Of a stretch of DNA of 39,397 nucleotides, positions 31,870-39,397 are shown piece by piece (the stretch's first letter is position 1; every line of letters starts with the position of its first letter). The DNA comes from Syntrophaceae bacterium (GTDB taxonomy: Bacteria; Desulfobacterota; Desulfomonilia; Desulfomonilales; Desulfomonilaceae), in NCBI GenBank assembly GCA_031292235.1, contig JARLHM010000233.1:1-39397 (forward strand). Reading direction: 5' to 3'. A program made the translations under genes and the position numbers. The notes under the pieces were generated by a model. That model worked only from the letters and a program-made list of their open reading frames with translations. It did no database searches and was not told the DNA's origin.

Positions 31870-33144
31870 ATGATACAAAAAAACTATTACATAGGTTTCG
31901 CACCGTTAGCTGATCTAGATCAGATGCTTGATGCTTTGGTCCATGATCCCCCAGATTTTCGATGGGGCTTGATCAGAGATCTCTGTAGATTGGGTGATCC
32001 AAAAGACAGATATGAATTGGCCCTGAAAATCGAGGATTGTCTTGGTGAGATTCAGGATTTCACGACACAGTCTCGGCTTTTTCTGGCGCTCAAAGCCCTG
32101 CGTAATACCACCGGAGCCGAAGGCTATGTCCTTGTTAAGGGTGTTGGGGCGTTTCGAGAGAGTGATCTAAAATCGGAAAAATTCGGAGGACCATATGAGC
32201 CTCCTCAGCCCAATCATGAAATGAATTTCCACCCGGTTGTCGATTTTCGTATTCATCCTCAAGTGCCAGATATGAAATTGTTTGTTGACATGAGGCGTGC
32301 AGGCGTTTCACGCGGGGTGATTTTGGCGACTGATACTGATCCTGCAGACTTGGATAGACCTTCAATCAAGGATAGCTTGTATAAGGATTATTCTAGTTGC
32401 GCTCAAAGTCGCTGGTTGAATTTTGAGCAAATCATGAAACACCTCAGGAGTAATCTCTATTCAAACACCCATGTTACCAATAAGGACGTCGCTGCCTGGT
32501 TAAAAGATTACCCAGAGATACTATTCGGTTTTGGTTCTGTAAACCTTTCCAAAGAAAGATACTATGTGGAAGAAAAACTTGATCAGATCGGCAAACTTGG
32601 CCTAAGAGGCGTCAACTTGACACCTTACTCTCAATTTTTCAATCCTGCCGAGAATCAGAACGTAGATCTACTATTCCAGTATTGTAGATCCGTGGAAGGT
32701 GTTGTGGTGTCTCACTCTGGTTGTGGCATGGGGCCATTTGACATCCTGGAACTGAGCCGAAACTCCAATCCAATTCTCTGGGAACCTATATTAAAGAAAT
32801 ATCCCGATGTGCCATTAGTCCTCGCTCATTGTGGTTCATATAGCGAGTTCCTGCCCGGAATATGGCTCCATGAGGCCCTTAGCTTGGGCAAGAATTTCCG
32901 GAACGTATATGGGGATTTCTCTGCTGTAGAGTGGATTCTAGATAGCGCCGCAATTGTGAAAGAGATCAGGAAAACCATTACATTTGACAGGATCTTGTTT
33001 GGCACTGATTATCCTTTTCCTTTGGCTTCAGGGATGCGGCCGGCTTGCCTGGTCAGTTCGGTACGAGCCAACCGCCATCTCACAGAAAAGGAGAAACACA
33101 AAGTGCTTGGTGAAAACGCCATTAAACTGTTGAGATCCGATTAA
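31870..33144 (+). CDS. Amidohydrolase-2 family (TIM-barrel) protein
   Basis: Starting at ATG 31870 the product is 424 aa; the track ORF from 31609 extends upstream through the sigma54 promoter and is not credible. About 110 N-terminal residues are of unknown type, then a metal-dependent hydrolase barrel follows: VVDFRIHPQVPD, KLGLRGVNLTPYSQFF, VVSHSGCG, VPLVLAHCGSYSEF and the metal-binding end ILFGTDYPFPL. Family members usually begin with DxHxH; here it reads DFRIH, with the first His replaced by Arg, so metal binding may be altered. The family includes hydrolases and decarboxylases of aromatic or cyclic acids. The substrate is unknown. A sigma54-type promoter and the DUF362 genes downstream suggest a link to the redox operon. 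Confidence 0.8.
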   Translation: MIQKNYYIGFAPLADLDQMLDALVHDPPDFRWGLIRDLCRLGDPKDRYELALKIEDCLGEIQDFTTQSRLFLALKALRNTTGAEGYVLVKGVGAFRESDLKSEKFGGPYEPPQPNHEMNFHPVVDFRIHPQVPDMKLFVDMRRAGVSRGVILATDTDPADLDRPSIKDSLYKDYSSCAQSRWLNFEQIMKHLRSNLYSNTHVTNKDVAAWLKDYPEILFGFGSVNLSKERYYVEEKLDQIGKLGLRGVNLTPYSQFFNPAENQNVDLLFQYCRSVEGVVVSHSGCGMGPFDILELSRNSNPILWEPILKKYPDVPLVLAHCGSYSEFLPGIWLHEALSLGKNFRNVYGDFSAVEWILDSAAIVKEIRKTITFDRILFGTDYPFPLASGMRPACLVSSVRANRHLTEKEKHKVLGENAIKLLRSD

Positions 33145-33293
33145 ACTCAAAAACTTAGCGCTTTCGGTAACTGGTGACAAATTAGGCTGGCGGACTTATT
33201 GAATACTCACTCCCAGCATAGAACAATCTTGGACCGGTTCCAGAGGTCGATTGTGTCTACGGCTCAATTTATCAAAATTCCGGGGTTGAACCG

Positions 33294-34616
33294 ATGACTG
33301 TACAAAAGGTCGCTGTATTGAAATACGAGAAACCAGTGGAATCGGCGCGTCGCGCCGTAGAATTGTCAGATGGTCTGTGTCATTTACCCAAAAACGCGAA
33401 GGTATTTATTAAACCCAATATCGTGCTTTGGAGCGACATTAAACCTTTCCCAAAGTGGGGAATGATCACGACGTCCAGGATTGTGGATGACGTAGTAACT
33501 ATACTCGTGGATCACGGCGTCAAAGACATAAGCATAGGTGAGGGGCCAGTACTCTTGAATCCCAAGGACAAAAATGTGGCGATGCGCGCCTTCGATGGAC
33601 TTGGTTACACTGTATTAGCGAAACGCTATGGTGTAAATCTAATTAATGTACATAGCCGTCCTTATGAAACGATCGACTTGGGAGATGGTGTGCGGCTAAA
33701 TTTCAGCAAAGACTTTATTGAAAGCGATTTCGTCGTAAATGTCCCCGTTCTTAAAACCCACTCTCAAACTGTGGTAAGTCTCGGGATCAAAAACTTGAAG
33801 GGAGTGATTGACGTCAGTTCACGCAAGAAGTGCCATTCAGCGGACCCTGTCAAAAATCTTCACTACATGGTTGCCAGGCTAGTGCGAGCACTCCCTGCGT
33901 CATTGACCATTTTGGACGGGATTTATGCCAACGAACGCGGTCCCGGATTCGACGGAAAGATGCGAAGAACCGATCTTCTCGTCGCGTCTGGTGATGTGTT
34001 GGCTGCTGACATGGTTGGGGCCGCATTGCTGGGATACACCCCTACGGATGTCCCTTATCTTGTTCACGCTGCGGCGAACCAAAACAGGCCATTGGATTTT
34101 TCCGATATAGAAGTTAAAGGAGCGAGCATCAAAGACCTAAATTTAAAACTTAGCTACGAGTTTGATTACAATGATGATAAGAATTTACCTCTTTTCATGG
34201 CCAAAAAGGGAATTAGGGGAGTTTCTATCCCAAAGCCCGACACGAGCCTTTGTACATATTGTTTCACAATTACCGGTCTGATCATAGCTTCTATAGCACA
34301 GGCATGGAATGGAACGCCTTGGGATCAAGTGGAAGTGCTGACGGGAAAGATCATGAAACCATCGCCTGGAATGAATAAGACAATCCTGATAGGCAAATGC
34401 ATGTATCAAGCGAACAAGGATAACCCGGAGATCAGGAATGCCATAGCAATAAAGACCTGTCCACCTTCAAAGAAAGAACTTGTAAAAGCGCTTCACGAAG
34501 CTGGTATCCCGGTAGGCCCTTCGCTTATTGAGCATCCTGAGAAAGCGCCCAGTTTATCTTACAAAAAATATTTTGAAAAATCGGAATTCGATGAATCGTT
34601 TTTCACTGTTCAATAA
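33294..34616 (+). CDS. DUF362 family protein
   Basis: The 440-aa protein has the DUF362 core: FIKPNIVLWS, VTILVDHGVKDISIGEGP, VVNVPVLKTHSQTVVSLGIKNLKGV and DGIYANERGPG. The function of the family is unknown; members often accompany ferredoxins and corrinoid or aromatic-acid enzymes in anaerobes. The C-terminal 130 residues hold scattered cysteines (CTYCF, GKCMYQ, KTCPPS) that are not a standard ferredoxin but could bind a cluster. It starts at ATG 33294, 149 bases after the amidohydrolase, with GGGG about nine bases upstream. It is the first of three DUF362-type genes in this block. Confidence 0.85.
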   Translation: MTVQKVAVLKYEKPVESARRAVELSDGLCHLPKNAKVFIKPNIVLWSDIKPFPKWGMITTSRIVDDVVTILVDHGVKDISIGEGPVLLNPKDKNVAMRAFDGLGYTVLAKRYGVNLINVHSRPYETIDLGDGVRLNFSKDFIESDFVVNVPVLKTHSQTVVSLGIKNLKGVIDVSSRKKCHSADPVKNLHYMVARLVRALPASLTILDGIYANERGPGFDGKMRRTDLLVASGDVLAADMVGAALLGYTPTDVPYLVHAAANQNRPLDFSDIEVKGASIKDLNLKLSYEFDYNDDKNLPLFMAKKGIRGVSIPKPDTSLCTYCFTITGLIIASIAQAWNGTPWDQVEVLTGKIMKPSPGMNKTILIGKCMYQANKDNPEIRNAIAIKTCPPSKKELVKALHEAGIPVGPSLIEHPEKAPSLSYKKYFEKSEFDESFFTVQ

Positions 34617-34639
34617 ACTAATTTCCTAATTAGTTCTTT
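34616..34639 (+). terminator. Possible weak terminator after the first DUF362 gene
   Basis: An 8-bp AT-rich stem AACTAATT / AATTAGTT with a 4-base loop (TCCT), followed by CTTT, begins at the stop codon. The stem is weak, so termination would be partial at best. Confidence 0.35.
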
Positions 34640-34660
34640 AATATGCTCAATTGGGGCGAG

Positions 34661-34678
34661 GTGTCCGTTTTGACCCCA
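34661..34678 (+). repeat. Dispersed 18-base motif, copy 2
   Basis: GTGTCCGTTTTGACCCCA, differing at two positions from 2169-2186 and in the same orientation. No flanking transposase is present. Confidence 0.5.
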
Positions 34679-35085
34679 ATCGCTGCAATTGAGTATAATT
34701 TCAAACGACTTAGGAGGGTTATGGCTGTCTCCAAGAAAAACTATGAGGTCCTGTGACAACATCCCTCTGGGCGTTTTTCCGCTTTCTTCTATTTCACCAA
34801 CTGGATTCACGGTAAACAAATCTTCCTGCACACTCCTGTCTATGATTGTATCACATTGATAATACATCACAATATTGAGACTTTAAAGGGATCCTTGTGA
34901 AGTGCGACTATCAGGTACGCGGTTTGCAAGAGTGGTGTTTTGAAATGAGTGGGGCTACCGCAAAAAGTTGCGTAATTGGATAAACGGCAGAACTATAGAG
35001 TATTTTTTGCCACGATGAAGGCCAGAGCGCTTTCATGGAGGCTCGTACAGGCCTGAGTCAAAAAACGGATCAGGCAGTCCTTTCG

Positions 35086-35150
35086 CAAAATCCAAGCTTG
35101 AAAGGGGTGTGGTACGACTAAATTTTTTGGATAAAGAGGCTGATCCAAAG
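35086..35150 (+). repeat. Dispersed ~66-base repeat, copy 2
   Basis: This segment shares CAAAATCCAAG, GAAAGGGG, TGGTACGA and CCAAAGG in the same order and spacing with 2525-2590. It lies about 75 bases before the DUF362/ferredoxin gene. Confidence 0.5.
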
Positions 35151-35224
35151 GACGAGCTTTAAGCCAGAATTTAACCTCTCGATTGGTGATTTTCATCACA
35201 ATAGTGATGAGGAAGGAGATTTTG

Positions 35225-36736
35225 ATGGCAGACTATAAGTGCGAGCCGACCAAATGGAACGAAATGAAAAAGCCTATAGATGGAGGCAGATCAACCTATC
35301 AGCTTAAGAGCTGGAACCCCACGAAGAAAAAATGGGGACCGTATACCAAAACCGGCCCTGCGCCGGTATGGTTCTCGGAGGCCAACGCTACAAACTGGAC
35401 TGAGTCCATGATCTGCAAGGCGAAAGATCTCTTCTATGAGGCTAAGCTTAATGAATGCTTTGAAAAAGGCGACGAGGTAGCCATAAAAATCCACTACGGA
35501 GAGTGGAACCGGACAGCGATCCTACGTCCAGAGTATATCGCCGCAATCTGTGAGGAAGTCAAGGCCTGTGGCGGGCACCCATACGTTGTAAACGACACTA
35601 CACTTTCATATCACACATTCGACAACATGGCCATTTCCCAGTACCAGTTGGAGGGAGCAATTCGTCACGGTTACACTGACGCCACATTTGGTTGCCCTGT
35701 AATCATCGCTGATGGGTATGCCGGTGAAGACGATTACAGGGTAGAGATTCCAGAGGGAAACATCCTGAAGGAAACATATATCGGTAGAGCTATTGCCGAA
35801 GCGGACGCCATGATAGTTCTGGCGCATGCTCGTGGCCATTCGATCACGATGTACGGCGGCATCCTCAAACAGTTGGGTATAGGCTGCCAATCGAAGCGAG
35901 GGAAATATATTACACACCTCGCTCATTGGGGTGACCCTCACGACGCCATCGGCTGGCCGAAATTTACCGATCAGTGCCCCGGGAAAGCCTGTAAGTTCCA
36001 TCAGATGTGCGATGACTCCTGTCCAAGACAGGCCCATCACGTGACCGAGCATGGAAAGGTCTTTTATCCCGAACGTTGCAGACTCTGTTACTCATGCCAG
36101 GTTACGTGCATATTCTCGGGAATGAGTGGAATCACCTTTGAGGAGAGTTATTTCCCCAACGCTATGATCGCTCATGCCGACGCCGCGCTGGGGGCCCTCA
36201 AATGCTTCGACCGTGGCAAGGTTGGTTTCATGAACTGTGCCATCGATGTGTGTCCTGAATGTGACTGTTTCCCGTGGGCTGGCTTGGCTGTCTGTCCAGA
36301 TGTCGGTATTTTCGCTGGTAAGGACTTGGTGGCTGTTGAAGAAGCTACGCTTGACGCCATCGACAACATGCCGATATCTCCGGGTTCAGTCGCTGAAGAG
36401 AAGGGATGTAAACCTGGGGACGACAAATTTCGCATGATTAATGGATTTAGCCCGCGGATCACAATGGCGGCGGCTGAGAAAATCGGCCTTGGAACACGCA
36501 AGTACAAACTAACCAATTATGAACCTACTCTCAATCCCGAGAACGCTGCCAAATGGCAGATCAGAAAGGGCGGCGAGGGTAATCACAAACCTGTGACAGT
36601 TCGGCTCAGGGACGTCTTTGCCAAGCACGACTTGGCGACGGAAGTAATGCCATTTCAAAGAACGGCGTATAATAAAGAATGGGTCTTTAATGAATGGAAA
36701 AAATATGACCCGTTCAAGGGAGAAACGCCCAAATAG
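35225..36736 (+). CDS. DUF362 protein with ferredoxin-type cysteine clusters
   Basis: ATG 35225 has AAGGAG seven bases upstream; the track start at 35183 is unsupported. The 503-aa product carries a DUF362-type N-terminal region (VAIKIHYGEWNRTAILRP, PYVVNDTTLSYHT, MIVLAHARGHSITMYGG) and then a Cys-rich section near residues 255-300 (CKFHQMCDDSCPRQA, CRLCYSCQVTC) with further cysteines in CAIDVCPECDCFPWAGLAVC. It probably binds one or more 4Fe-4S clusters and acts in electron transfer in the cytoplasm. A GC-rich stem-loop follows the stop, then a related DUF362 gene. Its physiological partner is unknown. Confidence 0.83.
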   Translation: MADYKCEPTKWNEMKKPIDGGRSTYQLKSWNPTKKKWGPYTKTGPAPVWFSEANATNWTESMICKAKDLFYEAKLNECFEKGDEVAIKIHYGEWNRTAILRPEYIAAICEEVKACGGHPYVVNDTTLSYHTFDNMAISQYQLEGAIRHGYTDATFGCPVIIADGYAGEDDYRVEIPEGNILKETYIGRAIAEADAMIVLAHARGHSITMYGGILKQLGIGCQSKRGKYITHLAHWGDPHDAIGWPKFTDQCPGKACKFHQMCDDSCPRQAHHVTEHGKVFYPERCRLCYSCQVTCIFSGMSGITFEESYFPNAMIAHADAALGALKCFDRGKVGFMNCAIDVCPECDCFPWAGLAVCPDVGIFAGKDLVAVEEATLDAIDNMPISPGSVAEEKGCKPGDDKFRMINGFSPRITMAAAEKIGLGTRKYKLTNYEPTLNPENAAKWQIRKGGEGNHKPVTVRLRDVFAKHDLATEVMPFQRTAYNKEWVFNEWKKYDPFKGETPK

Positions 36737-36751
36737 TCTATGATTGATTGC

Positions 36752-36777
36752 GGCGGAGAACGATCGAGTTCTCCGCC
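36752..36777 (+). other. GC-rich stem-loop between two DUF362 genes
   Basis: A perfect 10-bp stem GGCGGAGAAC / GTTCTCCGCC with a 6-base loop (GATCGA) lies 16 bases after the upstream stop. No T-run follows, so it is probably an mRNA processing or stability element rather than a terminator. Confidence 0.55.
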
Positions 36778-36812
36778 ACCCTGAGACAAACTTGAACAAA
36801 GGCGCAACAGGA

Positions 36813-37793
36813 ATGGCTGACTTTAACGCGGCTGGAGAGAGTAAAGTGTTCTGGGTAGATGCCCATCCTATGGCGTTTGACAACAACGTCACCCACAAGC
36901 TTATCAAACTTATGAGAGAATCCGGCGCTACAAAAGGCCTGAGCGAAGGAATGGAAGCCGCATTGAAGGTCAATACCTCCGAGGACGGATACACGTATGG
37001 TCTCCGACCGGTGTTTGTACGACTGGTGGCTGAAGAAATTGGCCTTGTAACGAAAAATCATCCTGCTATTTGCGATGGTATTAAGTTGGTTGATTACTGG
37101 CGTGAAGCCAAGGGTAACGTCTTCCTGAAAACCGCTTATGCGGGAGGCTACTCAAACGATACTCTTGGCGGCAACTTCGTCATCAATGGTGGATTCAGCG
37201 GCGACGAAGGCAATCTTTATCAAATCGATTGTGATGACAATATCCTTGGAGGAGTAAAAGTCGGGACAGCAATTTGTAGGAGTGACGCTCTGTGGGTCCT
37301 CTCCCATGTGACCGCACACCCTTTGTTCGGTTTAAACGGGGCCCTTTTAAATGGCGGGTTTGAGTGTCTGGTCTGTAGTGAAAGGACTCGAGTCCTTCGC
37401 GGGCTGGATCCGTATCCGTTTAACGGTAACAGAACCTCAGTTCAAGATCTTGAAGGGTTTTGCCGTCGTGCCCTGGAAGGCCACGTGGGGGTTAGAAAAT
37501 CGGTTGGCGGACGGGTCTTTTATGTCAATTATATTTGGGATGTAACCCTTCAACCCGACTATTTCCCATTTAGTGAAGCACCCTTTGTAGAAAATTTGGG
37601 ATTTCTGGCCTCGAGTGACGCTGTGGCTCTCGACGCAGCCACGTACGCTTTATTGCAAGAAAGGCTTAATCCGAACGGCGGTGAGAGAAACTTCATTCAC
37701 GAGCAAACAAATGTGGAATTTGTAGATGTATTGAGACAAGCTGAGGCGCTCGGATTGGGCTCCTTAAATTATAAACTGAAACACGTTTTATGA
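36813..37793 (+). CDS. DUF362-like protein
   Basis: From ATG 36813 (AAAGG upstream; the track start at 36744 would run through the stem-loop) the product is 326 aa. Segments such as VFWVDAHPMAFDNNVTHKL, VNTSEDGYTYGLRPVFVR, VKVGTAICRSDALWVLSHVTAHP and LASSDAVALDAATYALL fit the DUF362 pattern, and the few cysteines (CDDN, CRSD, CLVC) do not form a ferredoxin. It overlaps the next gene, an Mrp/NBP35 ATPase, by four bases, so the two are translationally coupled. The role is unknown; a metal-centre or cofactor-assembly function with the ATPase is possible. Confidence 0.75.
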   Translation: MADFNAAGESKVFWVDAHPMAFDNNVTHKLIKLMRESGATKGLSEGMEAALKVNTSEDGYTYGLRPVFVRLVAEEIGLVTKNHPAICDGIKLVDYWREAKGNVFLKTAYAGGYSNDTLGGNFVINGGFSGDEGNLYQIDCDDNILGGVKVGTAICRSDALWVLSHVTAHPLFGLNGALLNGGFECLVCSERTRVLRGLDPYPFNGNRTSVQDLEGFCRRALEGHVGVRKSVGGRVFYVNYIWDVTLQPDYFPFSEAPFVENLGFLASSDAVALDAATYALLQERLNPNGGERNFIHEQTNVEFVDVLRQAEALGLGSLNYKLKHVL

Positions 37794-38815
37794 TCGCTGG
37801 CGTAAGCCTCTCGGAGGAACAAATGGAATTGACGCGTAATGAGTTTGCGGAACGCCAAAAGGCGCAGCTTGTTCAGGAAGGAGCCATTTTCGAAGCGCTA
37901 AAGTACATCAAATATAAAATCGCCATCCTCTCTGGCAAGGGAGGAGTAGGTAAGACGGCTGCAACCGTTAATCTAGCGGCTGCATTGCAAAGTTCGGGCC
38001 AGCGCGTGGGCATATTTGACGCCGACCTTCATGGCCCAAGTGTTCCCAAGATGCTGGGCATCAAGAAAGAAGCCAAACTCGATGGCGCATTCTGGCTTGA
38101 ACCGGTTGTAACCGACTTTGGAATTAAGGCCCTGTCAGTTGCGCTATTTTGGCCGGGTGACATGACCCCTGTGATGTGGAGGGGCCAGGCAAAGAGTAGA
38201 ACGATCCGTCAACTCTTGTCAGCGGCAAAATGGGGGGGACTGGACTATCTTTTGGTAGATCTTCCTCCGGGAACCGGTGACGAGCCCATAGCAATCCTAA
38301 AATCTATTCCGGATCTTGATGGGGTGATAATTGTAACCACACCGCAAGAAGTTTCCGCAATGGTTTGTTCCAAAGCCATAAACGCCGCTGTAACACTTGG
38401 GGCGAACGTATTGGGCCTAATCGAAAACATGAGTTGCTATGTTTGCCGAACATGTGGTGATGTCGAGTATCTTTTTGGCAGAGACAAGGGCAAAGAACTG
38501 GCTAAGATGATGGAGATTCCTTTTCTGGGGTCTATTCCGATTGACCCACTGTTCTCAGAGGCAGCCGACACGGGCGTTCCGATAGTCAACCTTTATCCGG
38601 AAAGCATAACTGCGAGAGCCTTCAGTCAAATCGCCCACAAACTCAACAGCGAATTACCTCCTAAAGATGTACCTGACGCTCCATTCTCGGAAAGCTCCCC
38701 ATGCCCCGGATCAGGTGTGCATCACCACCATCATGATCATCAGCATGATATTCATCACCACGATTGCGAAAAATCAGGATGCGGACATGAACATGATCTG
38801 CATGTCCAAAAATAG
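37790..38815 (+). CDS. Mrp/NBP35-type Fe-S carrier P-loop ATPase with a His-rich tail
   Basis: The 341-aa protein contains a deviant Walker A motif (LSGKGGVGKTAATVNLA), FDADLHGPSVPKMLG, VMWRGQAKS, LLVDLPPGTGDEP and the CxxC pair in CYVCRTCG, which are features of ApbC/Mrp/NBP35 iron-sulphur cluster carriers. After about residue 300 it has a tail extremely rich in His (HHHHHDHQHDIHHHD followed by CEKSGCGHEHDLH) that could bind Ni, Zn or Fe. It starts with an ATGA overlap on the DUF362 gene. The likely role is delivery of Fe-S clusters or metal to the many clusters encoded here. The tail is natural sequence, not a tag. Confidence 0.92.
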   Translation: MIAGVSLSEEQMELTRNEFAERQKAQLVQEGAIFEALKYIKYKIAILSGKGGVGKTAATVNLAAALQSSGQRVGIFDADLHGPSVPKMLGIKKEAKLDGAFWLEPVVTDFGIKALSVALFWPGDMTPVMWRGQAKSRTIRQLLSAAKWGGLDYLLVDLPPGTGDEPIAILKSIPDLDGVIIVTTPQEVSAMVCSKAINAAVTLGANVLGLIENMSCYVCRTCGDVEYLFGRDKGKELAKMMEIPFLGSIPIDPLFSEAADTGVPIVNLYPESITARAFSQIAHKLNSELPPKDVPDAPFSESSPCPGSGVHHHHHDHQHDIHHHDCEKSGCGHEHDLHVQK

Positions 38816-38876
38816 AAAGCACAGCTTTTTGTCCATGTAATTTTGGATACAAAAAACGATCAAAGGAGAAACAAAA

Positions 38877-39203
38877 GTGAGCGAACAGAAGATGGGCACA
38901 CAACATGCCAGGGAAATTTGTAGGATATTTAGGGAACTAGCTGAGAAAACGGGGTTTCCTGAAGTAAAGGAGAAGTTGTTGTTCCTAGCTAGCGATTTGG
39001 AGCCCATAGCGACGAAGATATATTTTAAGACACAGAAGGGAACGGAAGACATGGAGAGGCTGTCAATGGAAGCTGCTCTTCTCGAGGAAAAATTAACGGC
39101 CTGCGAGTTGGGCGAAGACGCTAAAGTCGTCTGTGATCCGTTTCTTGATCAGCTTCAAAAAGTCATGCACCATGCCAAAACACTGAAAGTTAGAATGACC
39201 TAA
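38877..39203 (+). CDS. Small helical hypothetical protein
   Basis: A 108-aa protein with good coding signs: GTG 38877 preceded by AAGGAG and followed by a gene with its own strong ribosome site ten bases after the stop. The sequence is almost wholly helical (AREICRIFRELAEKTGFPEVKE, then ERLSMEAALLEEKLTACELG) with two cysteines in the C-terminal half. I do not recognise a family. Its place behind the Mrp ATPase suggests a role in the same operon. Confidence 0.65.
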   Translation: MSEQKMGTQHAREICRIFRELAEKTGFPEVKEKLLFLASDLEPIATKIYFKTQKGTEDMERLSMEAALLEEKLTACELGEDAKVVCDPFLDQLQKVMHHAKTLKVRMT

Positions 39204-39213
39204 GGAGTTCTTT

Positions 39214-39397
39214 ATGGACTTGACTCAGTCGGATCGCCAGATGATAGCGGACGTCACCCGTATGGGAATCCGCACCGCGGTGCTCCTAAGAGGAGTGATG
39301 CTCCAAAAAGTTGATGGTGAAACCCTGAAATGGGGACTCAGCGAACTTGCTGTATCAGACCTAATGAACAAGTATTTTCCATTTCTTGTGGACAAAA
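39214..39397 (+). CDS. N-terminal part of an unidentified protein, cut by the window edge
   Basis: ATG 39214 has AAGGAG six bases upstream and the frame stays open for 61 codons to the end of the window. The visible residues (DRQMIADVTRMGIRTAVLLRG, then WGLSELAVSDLM) are helical with no recognisable motif. It follows the small helical protein by ten bases and is very probably in the same operon. Confidence 0.65.
   Translation, partial: MDLTQSDRQMIADVTRMGIRTAVLLRGVMLQKVDGETLKWGLSELAVSDLMNKYFPFLVDK

Larger units (their letters stand above)
34640..35224 (+). other. Gene-poor stretch with second copies of the dispersed repeats
   Basis: About 585 bases without a supported gene. It holds the second copy of the 18-base motif (34661-34678) and of the 66-base repeat (35086-35150). 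The minus ORFs 34610-34870 and 34993-35199 show no recognisable motif; part of the latter resembles the minus translation of the other repeat copy, so the similarity is probably a by-product of the DNA repeat. The last bases carry the ribosome site of the next gene. Confidence 0.55.

Noticed and set aside
34610-34870. Minus-strand ORF of 86 aa
   Set aside because: No motif, overlaps the end of a DUF362 gene and the dispersed 18-base repeat; best explained as an open frame in repeat sequence.
35072-35087. Possible sigma54 site AGGCAGTCCTTTCGCA before the DUF362/ferredoxin gene
   Set aside because: The spacing fits but both boxes have several mismatches and it lies at the edge of a dispersed repeat; too weak to list.
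38719-38815. His-rich tail of the Mrp ATPase as a cloning-tag artefact
   Set aside because: The His codons are interrupted by Asp, Gln, Ile, Cys and Gly and continue into a normal stop and natural downstream genes.
1-39397. CRISPR arrays, tRNA or rRNA genes, intact insertion sequences
   Set aside because: No regularly spaced direct repeats, no tRNA-like cloverleaf and no transposase ORF were noticed on reading both strands; a covariance-model scan would be needed to exclude small RNAs.

Overview
ORGANISM. The window looks like a chromosomal segment of an anaerobic Desulfobacterota (deltaproteobacterial) organism, perhaps a Desulfomonile- or Syntrophobacter-like sulfate reducer or syntroph. 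The inference rests on a dense set of anaerobic redox genes (AOR-family tungsten enzyme, HdrABC/MvhD, hydrogenase-like and formate-dehydrogenase-like subunits, DUF362 ferredoxin proteins, an Mrp/NBP35 ATPase), sigma54 enhancer-binding regulation and moderate G+C. I could not check any of this against a database. No rRNA, tRNA, CRISPR array or intact insertion sequence was seen.

LAYOUT. (1) 1-3.8 kb, plus strand: the tail of an unknown gene, a MobA-like nucleotidyltransferase/HD fusion, a histidine phosphatase, a repeat-bearing gene-poor stretch, an AmiS/UreI-like membrane protein and a broken CobW-type GTPase fragment. (2) 3.9-7.7 kb, plus: an iron-dependent alcohol dehydrogenase, a sensor kinase with a decayed ATPase domain, and an NtrC-type sigma54 activator, followed by a clear terminator. 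(3) 8.0-14.4 kb, plus: a candidate sigma54 promoter, a mycofactocin-type SDR, then mycofactocin biosynthesis genes mftA (short, absent from the ORF track), mftB, mftC and mftF, followed by larB and larC of nickel-pincer cofactor synthesis. (4) 14.5-17.7 kb, plus: a FIST sensor protein and a PAS/PAS/kinase/receiver hybrid. (5) 17.8-31.4 kb, minus: one long operon transcribed FDH-like protein, cytochrome b5/ferredoxin fusion, HdrC, HdrB, HdrA with an inserted GltD-like module, MvhD, hydrogenase small subunit, cysteine-less hydrogenase large subunit, four-cluster ferredoxin, AOR, DUF4242 protein, ABM protein. (6) 31.4-31.9 kb: a divergent control region with two sigma54-type promoters and a perfect 12-bp dyad. 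(7) 31.9-39.4 kb, plus: an amidohydrolase, three DUF362 proteins, an Mrp/NBP35 ATPase with a His-rich tail, a small helical protein and the start of another gene.

HOW IT MAY WORK TOGETHER (inference). The alcohol dehydrogenase and the SDR could oxidise an alcohol using mycofactocin as the external electron acceptor. The AOR would oxidise the resulting aldehyde to an acid, or run in reverse. AOR electrons would pass through its ferredoxin into an MvhGD-HdrABC flavin complex. Two members of that complex, the hydrogenase large subunit and the FDH-like protein, appear to have lost their catalytic metal ligands, much as NuoD and NuoG have in complex I, so they may be structural or electron-transfer parts. 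Candidate sigma54 promoters before the SDR/mft genes, before the Hdr/AOR operon and before the amidohydrolase, with a sigma54 activator in the same window, suggest co-regulation. The mycofactocin precursor ends in Ile-Tyr rather than the canonical Val-Tyr, which would predict a chemically altered cofactor. The combination of variant mycofactocin, Lar genes and an AOR-Hdr complex with inactive hydrogenase and FDH paralogues is the best candidate here for an undescribed system.
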